NCBI RefSeq assembly: GCF_003460605.1
Contig: NZ_QTVN01000017.1
Span: 37,983-101,982, forward strand
Direction of reading: 5' to 3'
DNA length: 64,000 nucleotides
Source: Ruminococcus sp. AF31-8BH
GTDB taxonomy: Bacteria > Bacillota > Clostridia > Lachnospirales > Lachnospiraceae
Within the stretch, counting starts at the first letter, position 1, and the number at the start of each line of letters is the position of its first letter. Below the pieces are notes generated by a model. That model ran no database searches. It was not told where the DNA came from and saw only the letters and a program-made list of their open reading frames with translations. The position numbers and the translations under genes are program-made. Of the stretch, positions 45,461 to 54,021 are shown in pieces.

Positions 45461-46183
45461 CTATTTTATTAAACTTTCAAATTCCTCTTTTCCAATTTTT
45501 ATACCACTTGCAGCTAACCGATCAGACCTATCATAATATATTTTATCTACAACATTCATTTTTTCAGATTCAACACCATAATGTAATCGCCTATGGCATG
45601 TTGGACATAAACAAATTACATTAGCATAAATATCCAAACTATTTTGGAATCTGTTCTGGTACTTCATTGGCAAAGCATGATGTCCTTCCATATATGGTTT
45701 TCCTGTTCTTTTTGCAGTAAAAGTTTTATGGTTTGAATTTATTTCACATTTATATCCAGCTGATTCTATAGATTGCATTTTTATTATAGAAGATCTTTTC
45801 CACGTATTTATAGTAACAATCTGTTTATTCGCAATTGGAATTTCAATATCCATGCTTTTTATCTGCTCATGAATATTTTCAAATCCATCGCCATTAGCAA
45901 ATCTGAAATAATGATTAAAACCAACGCTGTACATTCGATGTCCGCGTGTATCCAAATCAACAAAGTCAGGATCCTTATACAGATATTCTTTTACTACCAC
46001 TAAATCATCAATATCTTTAATCTCATATATTGACTGTTTTATTTTCTTTTTTTCAACAAGAAATTTTGAAATAGACTTCAACGCTTGCAAATAATGTTTA
46101 ATCGTTGAATCAGACACTTTTCTTATTTCTTTTAAATATTTTATATAATATGTCATAAGAACATACTCATTCACATGCTTCAC
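45461..46183 (-). CDS. HNH endonuclease with N-terminal SAM-like helical domain
   Basis: 240 residues. The N-terminal half (residues 5-60: YYIKYLKEIRKVSDSTIKHY) looks like the core-binding helical domain of tyrosine recombinases. The C-terminal half is an HNH nuclease: CEINSNHKTFTAKRTGKPY, then EGHHALPMKYQ (first His pair), NVICLCPTCHRRLHYG (Asn, CxxC zinc, final His). All catalytic and zinc positions are present. It follows the vsr gene by 20 bases (GAGGTG ribosome site), a restriction-type pairing. Confidence 0.88.
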   Translation of the reverse strand: MKHVNEYVLMTYYIKYLKEIRKVSDSTIKHYLQALKSISKFLVEKKKIKQSIYEIKDIDDLVVVKEYLYKDPDFVDLDTRGHRMYSVGFNHYFRFANGDGFENIHEQIKSMDIEIPIANKQIVTINTWKRSSIIKMQSIESAGYKCEINSNHKTFTAKRTGKPYMEGHHALPMKYQNRFQNSLDIYANVICLCPTCHRRLHYGVESEKMNVVDKIYYDRSDRLAASGIKIGKEEFESLIK

Positions 46184-46203
46184 CTCATCTGTACACTATA
46201 CGA

Positions 46204-46562
46204 TTATAAATTTCCTTCATCAAACTTTTCAGATACTTTCAAATCAAATATTGTCTCTTCTATGACCTGAATACATTCATCCGTATTTTTTTTAATGTCC
46301 TTTCCCCAGAATCTAATCACAGTCCACCCCATAAATAAAAGTTTCTTATTAATTTCATTATCACGTTCCCGGTTTCTGGAGATTTTTGTTATCCAATATT
46401 CACTATTTTTTCCATTTTCAAGACGTGGCTTCAAAACTTCCCAGTCTTTTCCATGAAAGAACTCTCCATCACAAAAAATTGCAATTTTATATTTTGTCAA
46501 TGCAATATCTGGTTTTCCAGGAAGGACTTTATAATTTTTTCTATAGTGGTATCCTTGCAACG
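46204..46562 (-). pseudogene. vsr: Very short patch repair (Vsr) endonuclease, 5' end lost to the ICE
   Basis: From GYHYRKNYKVLPGKPDIAL onward this is a Vsr endonuclease: catalytic Asp in GKPDIAL, FCDGEFFHG and WITKISRNRERDNEI. A complete protein would begin about 25-30 residues earlier (the SKDTKPE-type start), but here the frame passes into unrelated sequence of the mobile element. The residues read beyond 46562 (MGGTLCKIGSPLL...) are not Vsr-like. Vsr proteins normally accompany a cytosine methylase, which may lie past the element's other end. Confidence 0.8.
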
Positions 46563-46617
46563 GTGTACAAAGGGAACATAATAAAAAACTTAATAATGGA
46601 CTGCCAATCTTACACAA

Positions 46618-46652
46618 AGTACCGCCCAAACGAGACTACGGGCGGTATTTTT
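46618..46652 (+). terminator. Terminator at the ICE left end
   Basis: TACCGCCC (46620-46627) pairs with GGGCGGTA (46640-46647), followed by TTTTT. It insulates the element from outside transcription. Confidence 0.85.
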
Positions 46653-46685
46653 GTATCATGGCGGAGAAAGGAGGAACTTCCCACG

Positions 46686-46717
46686 GGGGCTTGACTGAAA
46701 AGTTGAGCCCCTTTTTT
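46686..46717 (+). terminator. Second hairpin (terminator/attenuator) before parB
   Basis: GGGGCTTGAC (46686-46695) pairs with GTTGAGCCCC (46702-46711, two G-T pairs), followed by six T. It lies only 30 bases before parB, so it may also attenuate it. Confidence 0.7.
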
Positions 46718-46745
46718 CATGCCCAAAAACAGGAGGTAAATGCTT

Positions 46746-48119
46746 ATGGCAGATGATAAAACCACAAAAACGCCGGAACAGCCGGTAACGGATACCGGAC
46801 CGGGCAAAGAAACACCGCCTACTCCCCCAAAAGAGCCGGAGAAGGTTTCCGTTTCCCCGGAGCCGGAAAAAAAGACGGAACCGGAGGTAAAGAACCCACA
46901 GGTTTCCGTCTATAACTTCACTGAAATTATGAAGGAAAAGAAAGCCGAGGAACGGGCGGCAGCTCCCGGCGTGGAAAAGCCTGACCCGGCAAAAACGGAA
47001 AAACCGGAAAAGCAGCCGGAGGCTCCGAAGAAAGCGGAGGAAAAACCCAAAGAGCCGGAACAGCCAAAGCGCCGGGGCCGTCCCCCGAAAGCAGATAAGG
47101 ACAAGGCCGCAGCCCCGAAGCCCAAAGCCCCCGCACAGAAACCGGAAAAGGCGGTCAAAAAGGAACCGGAGAAAAAAGCAGCTCCAACGGTACAGGCCGC
47201 TTCCGCTCCGAAGGGACCCGAGAAGCCGAAGGATGCACCACGCCGGGGCAAGGAGCAGATCGTCTATATCAAGCTGAACGAGCTCCACGCCTTCAAGAAC
47301 CATCCCTTTGAAGTCCGAGACGATGACGAAATGCGGGCTATGGTGTCCAGCGTCAAGGACAAGGGCGTTACCCAGCCTGCTATCGTCCGTCCCCGTGAGG
47401 ATGGCGGCTATGAGATCGTGTCCGGCCACCGCCGCCAGAAGGCCAGCGAGCTTGCCGGATATGCGGATATGCCCTGTATTGTTCGCAATCTGACGGACGA
47501 TGAAGCCATCACGCAGATGGTCGAGGACAATCTCAACCAGCGTGAAGAAATCCTCCCCAGTGAGCGGGCCAAAGCCTTGAAAATGCAGCTTGAGGCCATC
47601 AAGCACCAGGGCTCCCGCACTTCGGGCCAGATTGACCCGAAGGACGCAGGAAAACGCTCCAACGAAATTGTAGCCGAGCGCAATAAGATGGCGGTCAAGC
47701 AGGTGCAGCGGTATATCCGGCTCAATGAGCTGGTTCCAGACCTGATGAAGCTGATGGATGAAAAAAAGCTGGGCTTTACTACGGCGGTGGAGCTTTCCTA
47801 TATCGGCAAGAAGAACCAGAACTATATCGCCGTCGCCATTGACAGCCAGCAGTCCTCGCCTTCACAGGCGCAGGCAAAGCGTATGCGTGAGCTGGACGAA
47901 AAGAAGCTGCTCAACGGGGATGTGATCGACGGCATTATGATGGAGGACAAAAAGGAGGTAGACAAAGTGATTTTGACAGGTGCGGAACTGAGCAAGTATT
48001 TCGGCAAGGAAACTACGCCGAGGGAAATGAAGGACCAGATTATCAAGCTGCTGGACGACTGGAAGGGCCAGCAGAAGGAACACGAAAAGCCGGAGAAGAA
48101 AAACGAACAGGAAAAGTAA
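46746..48119 (+). CDS. ParB/Spo0J-type nuclease/partition protein of the ICE
   Basis: 457 residues. The start at 46746 (MADDKTTK) is preferred over 46740 because AGGAGG lies nine bases before it. Residues 1-165 are a Pro/Glu/Lys-rich disordered region. The ParB domain covers about 170-290: IKLNELHAFKNHPFEVRDD, VTQPAIVRPRE, EIVSGHRRQKASELAG (CTP-binding box) and MVEDNLNQREEILPSERA; a helix-turn-helix follows (MAVKQVQRYIRLNEL). Tn1549-like elements normally carry RepA and ParA just before ParB; here ParB is the first gene after the junction. A stop-codon palindrome follows. Confidence 0.9.
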   Translation: MADDKTTKTPEQPVTDTGPGKETPPTPPKEPEKVSVSPEPEKKTEPEVKNPQVSVYNFTEIMKEKKAEERAAAPGVEKPDPAKTEKPEKQPEAPKKAEEKPKEPEQPKRRGRPPKADKDKAAAPKPKAPAQKPEKAVKKEPEKKAAPTVQAASAPKGPEKPKDAPRRGKEQIVYIKLNELHAFKNHPFEVRDDDEMRAMVSSVKDKGVTQPAIVRPREDGGYEIVSGHRRQKASELAGYADMPCIVRNLTDDEAITQMVEDNLNQREEILPSERAKALKMQLEAIKHQGSRTSGQIDPKDAGKRSNEIVAERNKMAVKQVQRYIRLNELVPDLMKLMDEKKLGFTTAVELSYIGKKNQNYIAVAIDSQQSSPSQAQAKRMRELDEKKLLNGDVIDGIMMEDKKEVDKVILTGAELSKYFGKETTPREMKDQIIKLLDDWKGQQKEHEKPEKKNEQEK

Positions 48120-48428
48120 GCCGAAACTTCGGGTCAACATGGCCCGAGGATTGCGGGGCTCTGCCCCGCGCCCCGAAGCTCTGGAGATATAAATCATTCC
48201 CCGTCGCCAGTTATTCCGTAGCATAGCCGGGAAAATCAGTCAAGGGCAGCGCCGCCGCAGGCGGTGCCAGAGGCACCCTTGACGGATTTCTCCCGGTTAT
48301 GCTTTTTCCCGGTCAAGCGACGGGGATATAAATTCTCCAGAGCCGTTCCCCTTCCCGGGGGAAGGGGCGGAGGGGTTGGGCGATACCTTGCTTTTCCCTA
48401 AACCAAAACAGAAATGGAGGCTCAACCA
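48120..48428 (+). other. Structured intergenic region with nested inverted repeats
   Basis: 310 bases, no gene. It opens with stop-codon palindrome 1, then a GCGGGGC/GCCCCGC hairpin (about 48153-48169). At 48199-48325 three inverted repeats are nested: CCCCGTCGC/GCGACGGGG outside, AGCATAGCCGGGA/TCCCGGTTATGCT in the middle and GTCAAGGG/CCCTTGAC inside. The whole could fold as one long arm; a regulatory RNA or a DNA-processing site are both possible. Confidence 0.6.
48127..48149 (+). repeat. Stop-codon palindrome 1
   Basis: CTTCGGGTCA-ACA-TGGCCCGAGG, seven bases after the parB stop. Member of a four-copy family (also 50578, 51641, 54022). Confidence 0.8.
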
Positions 48429-48785
48429 ATGAAACGACCTTTAGCGTACCTGACCGCCGCATGGAGCGGCGAGCCGGATGTTGATATGGAGCTGGCGGCC
48501 CACTACTGCCGCCTTGCTTATGAGGCGGGCTTTTCCCCAATCTGCCCGCTCTTGTATCTGCCGCTGTTTTTGAATGACAGCGTTCCCGAGGAACACAAGG
48601 CCGGGATTGATATGCGCCGGGATATGCTGCGGCGCTCCCATACCCTGATCGTCTGCGGCAGCGTTGTGGACGAGGATGTAAAAAACGATATTGCGGTTGC
48701 CGGGCGGCTGGGCATTGCGGCGACAACGCTGGAAGGGGTGCTTGCCGTGAAGGGACACGGCACCCCGGGCTATGCCGGACATTAA
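48429..48785 (+). CDS. DUF7768-type protein of the ICE (118 aa)
   Basis: Nucleoside 2-deoxyribosyltransferase-like small protein common in Tn1549-like elements: PLAYLTAAWSGEPDVD, SPICPLLYLPLFLND, HKAGIDMRRDMLRRSHTLIVCG. The start follows AATGGAGG. It ends with GTPGYAGH and overlaps the methylase start by 14 bases. The fold suggests binding of a nucleotide, but no activity is known. Confidence 0.75.
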   Translation: MKRPLAYLTAAWSGEPDVDMELAAHYCRLAYEAGFSPICPLLYLPLFLNDSVPEEHKAGIDMRRDMLRRSHTLIVCGSVVDEDVKNDIAVAGRLGIAATTLEGVLAVKGHGTPGYAGH

Positions 48786-49857
48786 GCTGGGGAGCCTTTT
48801 TGACGGGATCGGCGTGTTCCCTCTGGCTGCTTCCCGGTGCGGTATCCGTCCGGTATGGGCCAGCGAGATTGAAAAAGCGCCCATCTCCATAACCAAAAGG
48901 CACTTTCCCGATATGGCGCATTTGGGAGATATTACGAAGGTGGACGGCGGGAAAATCCCGCCGGTCCATGTGATAACCTTCGGCTCTCCCTGTCAGAACC
49001 TTTCTCTGATCGGCAACCGCTCCGGCCTTGCCGGGGCAAAATCAAGCCTGTTCTATCAGGCGTTTCGTATCATACAGGAAATGAGGGATGCTACTGATAA
49101 CCTATATCCAGCTATCGCTGTTTGGGAAAACGTCATGGGAGCGTTTTCTACAAATGACCGGATGGACTTTAGAGCCGTCCTATCCGCCTTCTCGGACACC
49201 GAAGTTCCAATGCCTCCTTCGGGAAGATGGGGAAACGCCGGAATGGTGCGAGGGGGAACGCCTGATGTGTGCTGGCGGCTCATGGACGCCCAGTATTGGG
49301 CAGGCTCCCGAAGGCTGGCACGAAGGCAGCGGATTTTCGTCGTGGCGGATTTTGGAGGCAGACGTGCCGCAGACATACTATTTAAGCCCCGTCCAATGCT
49401 CCCACTTCCTCCGCCTTGCGGAGAGGGCGGGTGGGCCGCCGCCGAAGGAGATCGAACAGCTTCTTTTGAAACAGGGCGGCAGATACCAGTCATCCACCCC
49501 TTTCAGTGCTTCCGTATGCGGGGAGCGGCAAAAAGGCAGGAAGAAACGGCCTTCCGAAACAGCTTCGGATTACCAACTGACCCTTTTCCCACTCTTTTAG
49601 CCAGTGATGTAACGCCCTTTGCCTTCTGGTATGAGGGCGACCCGGAGGGCGGCTGCATCCGTTTTCTGACGGAAACGGAAAGCGAACGGCTGATGGGGCT
49701 GCCGGAGGGCTGGACAAAGTACGGGGCGGACGGCATGGAGATCCGGCCTCTGCAACGCTACAAGGCGCTGGGAAATGCGATTGCCCTCCCTTGCGCCGAT
49801 TACATTATGGCCGGGATCTATGAGGTGCTGGCTGGCAGGGCCGGAAAGGAGGAATAA
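48772..49857 (+). CDS. DNA (cytosine-5-)-methyltransferase of the ICE
   Basis: 361 residues. C5-methylase motifs in order: LGSLFDGIGVFPLA (I), GSPCQNLSLIG (IV, catalytic Cys), VWENVMGAF (VI), RRLARRQRIFVVADF (VIII) and RYKALGNAIALP (X). The target-recognition part between VIII and IX is short, as usual for these mobile-element methylases. It has no restriction partner beside it; together with ArdA it should shield incoming element DNA from host restriction. Confidence 0.92.
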   Translation: MPDIKLGSLFDGIGVFPLAASRCGIRPVWASEIEKAPISITKRHFPDMAHLGDITKVDGGKIPPVHVITFGSPCQNLSLIGNRSGLAGAKSSLFYQAFRIIQEMRDATDNLYPAIAVWENVMGAFSTNDRMDFRAVLSAFSDTEVPMPPSGRWGNAGMVRGGTPDVCWRLMDAQYWAGSRRLARRQRIFVVADFGGRRAADILFKPRPMLPLPPPCGEGGWAAAEGDRTASFETGRQIPVIHPFQCFRMRGAAKRQEETAFRNSFGLPTDPFPTLLASDVTPFAFWYEGDPEGGCIRFLTETESERLMGLPEGWTKYGADGMEIRPLQRYKALGNAIALPCADYIMAGIYEVLAGRAGKEE

Positions 49858-49861
49858 GCCC

Positions 49862-50575
49862 ATGTTTGAAGCCTATATAACCAATACAGCCCTGTACCCC
49901 TTGATGGGGATCGAGGTAGGGACAACGGTACATTTCCCCATGACGACACAGGAGTTGCAGGCCGCCCTTGCCAAAATCGGGATAGACGGGAAACGGTACA
50001 GCGAAGTGTTCTTTACCAGCTTTGACAGTGATGTGCTGGGGCTCTACGATTATCTCTACGAATGTGAGAACATCGACGAGCTGAACGAGCTGGGCCACGC
50101 CCTGCTGGAAGTACGGGATAAGGGCGGACTGGAAACCTTTGAAGCCGCTCTTGTCTTGGGAAACCACACAAGGAGCGTGAAGGATTTGATAAACCTGACG
50201 CAGAACCTTGACCTTTACCGCTTTTACCCGGATATTTCCGATGATGAAGGGCTGGGCCGTCTTTACGCCGACGAGCTTGGGACTATCGACATACCGGAGC
50301 ACATTCAGAACTACTTCGATTATGAGGCATACGGGCGGGATGTGCGTATCAACGAGGGCGGCGTATTCGCTCCCGGTGGGTATGTGTCGGCAGTCCCGGA
50401 GGGCTTCAAGGAGTATTACCACGGGCCGCAGGACATTCCGCCGGAACACCGGATATTTGCCTATCCTGAAAAGGCCGAGCCTGTCCACTCCATTCTCGCT
50501 GCACTCAAACGGTTTCAAGAAGCCCCACCCGCTCCGAAAAAGGACAAGGCGGGGCCTTCCCATGAAGAACGGTAA
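49862..50575 (+). CDS. ardA: Antirestriction protein ArdA
   Basis: 237 residues, acidic DNA-mimic family. The first domain reads MFEAYITNTALYPLMGIEVGT; the acidic mid part (YDYLYECENIDELNELGHAL; YPDISDDEGLGRLYADELG) is typical. ArdA blocks type I restriction enzymes by mimicking bent DNA, helping the element enter new hosts. Four bases separate it from the methylase stop; GGAAAGGAGG precedes it. Palindrome 2 lies directly after its stop. Confidence 0.9.
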   Translation: MFEAYITNTALYPLMGIEVGTTVHFPMTTQELQAALAKIGIDGKRYSEVFFTSFDSDVLGLYDYLYECENIDELNELGHALLEVRDKGGLETFEAALVLGNHTRSVKDLINLTQNLDLYRFYPDISDDEGLGRLYADELGTIDIPEHIQNYFDYEAYGRDVRINEGGVFAPGGYVSAVPEGFKEYYHGPQDIPPEHRIFAYPEKAEPVHSILAALKRFQEAPPAPKKDKAGPSHEER

Positions 50576-50577
50576 GA

Positions 50578-50600
50578 CTTCGGGCCAGCATGGCCCGAAG
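50578..50600 (+). repeat. Stop-codon palindrome 2
   Basis: CTTCGGGCCA-GCA-TGGCCCGAAG, a perfect 10-base dyad two bases after the ardA stop. An ATG lies inside it. Confidence 0.85.
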
Positions 50601-51639
50601 CATAAAGGAGGTGCATACCATCAACTTTTACCCTATCAATGAAGGAGCCGCCCGCCGGGCAAAAGAAATGAACAGCTTTTCCGACTACAAGGAAGGGAGC
50701 GCAACGGCGGAATACCGGGCAATGGTGGATAAGGCCGCCGCCATAGCGGAAAAGCAGAAATCCCGGGTGGACCCCATGTACCATGAGAAGATCGACCATC
50801 TGTTAGACACCTACGCCCGCAAGCTGGCCGAAAACATGAACCAGGGCTTTGCCATTGACGCGAGGGTTCCCTCTGTGCTGATCGCCGGGCCTTCCAATTT
50901 CCCGGTGGGAAAGAAGGAAAAACAGAACCGGGCGCGGGACAGCAACATGGAGGAATGGCGGCATATTCAAGGGCTGCTGGATAAGATACGCAGCACCGGC
51001 ATGGGCGGGATCAGCGCCGATGACCCGGCAGCGATTGAAAAGCTCCAGAAGAAGCTGGACGGGCTGGAACGCTCCCAGCTCATTATGAAGGAGGTCAACG
51101 CCTATTACCGCAAGCATGGCAAGCTGGACGGCTGTGCGCTGCTGTCGCCGGACCAGATTGAAAGGCTGAAAGCAAGCATGGCGTCAAGTTGGCGAAGCGA
51201 CCCGAGGCCCTTTGAAAGTTACCAGCTAACCAACAACAATGCGGAGATCCGCCAGGTAAAGGCCCGTATCGAACAGCTTTCCAAACAGGCACAGCAGGAA
51301 TTTTCCGGCTGGGAGTTCGATGGGGGTCGTGTGGAAATGAACCGGGAGGACAACCGCTTGCAGGTGTTCTTTGACGGAAAGCCTGACGCGGACACCCGGG
51401 CCGAGCTGAAAAGCAGCGGCTTTCGTTGGGCTCCCAGCGTGGGCGCATGGCAGAGGCAGCTCACGGACAACGCCATCCGGGCGGCTGACCGTCTGGAATG
51501 TATCAAGCCGCTGTCCGGCGAAAAGCCCTCCCAGCTTCAAAAGAAGCCCTCTATCTTGCAGACCATGCGGGAACAGGGCGAAAAAGTCCAGACGGAGCCG
51601 GAAAAGAAAGCTCCGTCCGGCAGAGATGCCGAGCGGTAA
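50590..51639 (+). CDS. Uncharacterised Tn1549-type protein (DNA-transfer module)
   Basis: About 340 residues, conserved in this ICE family. The conserved start is probably INFYPINEGAARRAKEMNSF: AAAGGAGG lies seven bases before its first codon, but that codon is ATC (50620). The annotated ATG at 50590 sits inside palindrome 2 without a ribosome site; a GTG at 50611 overlaps the ribosome site. The protein is helical; the end (RLQVFFDGKPDADTRAEL, GFRWAPSVGAWQRQLTDNA) matches a small domain also found at the ends of large ICE helicase/methylase proteins. Function unknown. Confidence 0.75.
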   Translation: MARSIKEVHTINFYPINEGAARRAKEMNSFSDYKEGSATAEYRAMVDKAAAIAEKQKSRVDPMYHEKIDHLLDTYARKLAENMNQGFAIDARVPSVLIAGPSNFPVGKKEKQNRARDSNMEEWRHIQGLLDKIRSTGMGGISADDPAAIEKLQKKLDGLERSQLIMKEVNAYYRKHGKLDGCALLSPDQIERLKASMASSWRSDPRPFESYQLTNNNAEIRQVKARIEQLSKQAQQEFSGWEFDGGRVEMNREDNRLQVFFDGKPDADTRAELKSSGFRWAPSVGAWQRQLTDNAIRAADRLECIKPLSGEKPSQLQKKPSILQTMREQGEKVQTEPEKKAPSGRDAER

Positions 51640-51640
51640 G

Positions 51641-51663
51641 CCTCGGGCCACATTGGCCCGAGG
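51641..51663 (+). repeat. Stop-codon palindrome 3
   Basis: CCTCGGGCCA-CAT-TGGCCCGAGG, a perfect 10-base dyad one base after the stop codon, followed by TTTTCTG. Confidence 0.85.
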
Positions 51664-51730
51664 TTTTCTGTTCCCCGAGATTGTACGGGGGCCTCCCGGA
51701 TAGCGAGAACCCCGACGGAAAGGAGGTTTT

Positions 51731-52201
51731 ATGCAGGAAGAAGTAAACCAAAAAACGGTTGCCCTTTCGATCAGGACAACGAAGCTCACAGGAAAAGTGC
51801 TGGCTGCCGCTCTTGGCAAGGTGGTTCGGGCGCTGCAAAAGCACCACCAGAAGGCGCTGACCCCGCAGGGACGCCAGAGCGTGAAAAAGCTGATGAACCA
51901 CTATGGCGGCAAAAGTGCCATGCCCTATGTGGGAGCTCCAAAGGATTTTGACCGGATCGCGAAGGAGTTCCATGTGGACTACGCTTTCCATAAAGTGAGC
52001 CCCGGTCATTACCTGCTGTTTTTCAAAGCCAATCAGGCGGACGCTATCACGGCGGCCTTCCAGAAGTACAGCGCAAAGGTGCTGAACAAAGAGCAGGACA
52101 AGGCTTCCATCCTCGGTCAGCTTCGGAAATTCACGGAGCAAATCAGGACGCAGGCAAAGGAAAAGCAGCGGACCAGAGAGGCGGTGAAGGACGGACGTTG
52201 A
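51731..52201 (+). CDS. pcfB: PcfB family conjugation protein (DUF3801)
   Basis: 156 residues, basic. Homologous to PcfB of pCF10: VNQKTVALSIRTTKLTGKVLAAAL, the glycine-lysine rich VKKLMNHYGGKSAM, and YAFHKVSPGHYLLFFKANQ. It is an accessory factor that helps the relaxosome dock onto the coupling protein encoded next. Its stop overlaps the TTG start of the coupling-protein gene. GGAAAGGAGG precedes the ATG. Confidence 0.9.
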   Translation: MQEEVNQKTVALSIRTTKLTGKVLAAALGKVVRALQKHHQKALTPQGRQSVKKLMNHYGGKSAMPYVGAPKDFDRIAKEFHVDYAFHKVSPGHYLLFFKANQADAITAAFQKYSAKVLNKEQDKASILGQLRKFTEQIRTQAKEKQRTREAVKDGR

Positions 52202-54021
52202 GTGACAAGATCAGAAAATATGTGCTCCCAAACCTGCCGTACCTCTTTGTGTTCTGGTTTTTCTCCAAAATCGGGACGGCCTACCGGATCGCCCCCGGCA
52301 CAGACTTCGGGACAAAGCTCATGGGGATGCTTGATACCTTCCCCAAAGCCTTTGAAACCTACTGGCCGGGGCTTGGCAGTATTGACCTGCTGGTGGGCCT
52401 TGCCGGTGCGGCTGGGGTGTATCTGCTGATACAGTCAAAGATCAGGCAGGCGAAAAAATTCCGGCGGGATGCGGAATACGGCACCGCCCGCTTTGGAACA
52501 AAGGAGGATATAAAGCCGTTTGTAGACCCTAAATTTCAGAACAATGTCATTCTGACCGGGACGGAGTTCCTTACCATGAACACCCGTCCGAAGATACCTG
52601 CCAATGCCCGGAACCTAAACGCCTGTGTCATCGGCTCGTCCGGCTCGGGAAAGACAAGGTTCTGGTTGACCCCGCAGCTCCTTCAAGCCCATTCCTCGTA
52701 TGTGGTGGTAGACCCGAAGGGCGGCACCCTCGACCAGTGCGGGCGGTTTCTGCAACGGGAGAAATACAGGGTGCGGGTGTTCAACAGTATCGACTTTTCA
52801 AAATCCATGCACTACAATCCGCTGGCCTATATCAAGACAGAAAGCGATGTTTTGAAATTTGTTACCGCCCTGATCGCCAACACCAAAGGCGACGGCAAGG
52901 AGGGCGACGAGTTCTGGACAAAAGCAGAAACCCTCTTGTACTGCGCCCTTGTGTCCTACATCGTCTTTGAGGGGCCGGAGGAAGAACGCAACATGAATAC
53001 GCTGGTGGAAATGATAAACAGCATGGAAGTCCGGGAGGATGACGAAACCTTCAAAAATGCGGTGGACTATATGTTTGACGGGCTGGAACGCCGCAGCCCC
53101 CAGCACTTCGCCGTGAGGCAGTATAAGAAATACAAGCTCGCCAGCGGCAAGACAGCCAAAAGCATCTTGATTTCCTGCGGTGCAAGGCTGGCTCCCTTTG
53201 ATATTCCCCAACTTCGGGAGATCATGTCTTATGACGAGCTGGAGCTGGATAAGCTGGGGGATGAAAAATCGGCGCTGTTCTTTCTTATCAGCGACACGGA
53301 CACCACCTACAACTTTTTGGTTGCCCTCGCTTTTTCGCAGATGTTCAACCTTCTGTGTGAACGGGCTGACAACACCTATGGCGGGCGTCTGCCCTATCAT
53401 GTGCGGGTGCTGTGGGACGAGGCTGCCAACACCGGGCAGGTGCCGGGGCTGGAAAAGATTGTGGCCGTCATCCGCTCCCGTGAGATCAGCCTGACGCTTT
53501 TTTATCAGGCAATGAGCCAGTGCAAGGCATTGTACAAAGACCATTCCGAAACCATCATGGGCAACATGGACAGTATCGTATTCCTCGGAGGCCGGGAGGC
53601 TTCCACCCTAAAGGATATTTCGGAAAACTGGCTGGGCAAGGCCACCATCTCTATGCAGACCGAGGGCCGAAGCCGGGGACAGTCTGAAAGTTACAGCCAG
53701 AATATGCAGCGACTTGGCCGGGAGCTGATGACCACCAGCGAGATCACCACCATGCCCGGGGATAAATGTATCTTGCAGCTTCGGGGGCTCCCGCCCTTCC
53801 TGTCCCCGAAGTATGACTTGAAAAAGCACCCGAATTACAAGTACACAGCCGAATTTGATAAAAAGAAAAACGCCTTCCGCTTGGAAAGCCTGTTCCGCCA
53901 CCGACCATTGAGACTAAAGCCGGAGGACGAATACACGGTGTACGAAGTGGACGGCTCCGACACGGACGAAGAAGCTGACCTGTTGAATTTCGATGATCTG
54001 GACAGCGACGAGTTTGTGTAA
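52198..54021 (+). CDS. VirD4/TraG-type coupling ATPase (T4CP)
   Basis: 607 residues; links the relaxosome to the type IV secretion channel. Two N-terminal membrane helices (about 10-25 and 62-82), Walker A GSSGSGKT (about 145-152), VVVDPKGG, Walker B VRVLWDEAANTGQVPGL and a QAMSQ segment that follows. The acidic C-terminus (DGSDTDEEADLLNFDDLD) probably contacts cargo. The start is TTG, sharing bases with the pcfB stop. Palindrome 4 follows its stop. Confidence 0.95.
   Translation: MSDKIRKYVLPNLPYLFVFWFFSKIGTAYRIAPGTDFGTKLMGMLDTFPKAFETYWPGLGSIDLLVGLAGAAGVYLLIQSKIRQAKKFRRDAEYGTARFGTKEDIKPFVDPKFQNNVILTGTEFLTMNTRPKIPANARNLNACVIGSSGSGKTRFWLTPQLLQAHSSYVVVDPKGGTLDQCGRFLQREKYRVRVFNSIDFSKSMHYNPLAYIKTESDVLKFVTALIANTKGDGKEGDEFWTKAETLLYCALVSYIVFEGPEEERNMNTLVEMINSMEVREDDETFKNAVDYMFDGLERRSPQHFAVRQYKKYKLASGKTAKSILISCGARLAPFDIPQLREIMSYDELELDKLGDEKSALFFLISDTDTTYNFLVALAFSQMFNLLCERADNTYGGRLPYHVRVLWDEAANTGQVPGLEKIVAVIRSREISLTLFYQAMSQCKALYKDHSETIMGNMDSIVFLGGREASTLKDISENWLGKATISMQTEGRSRGQSESYSQNMQRLGRELMTTSEITTMPGDKCILQLRGLPPFLSPKYDLKKHPNYKYTAEFDKKKNAFRLESLFRHRPLRLKPEDEYTVYEVDGSDTDEEADLLNFDDLDSDEFV

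Noticed and set aside
46656-47606. Minus-strand open frame (316 codons) opposite parB
   Set aside because: It mirrors the low-complexity Pro/Glu/Lys-rich part of ParB, giving a Phe/Leu/Arg/Gly-rich artefact.
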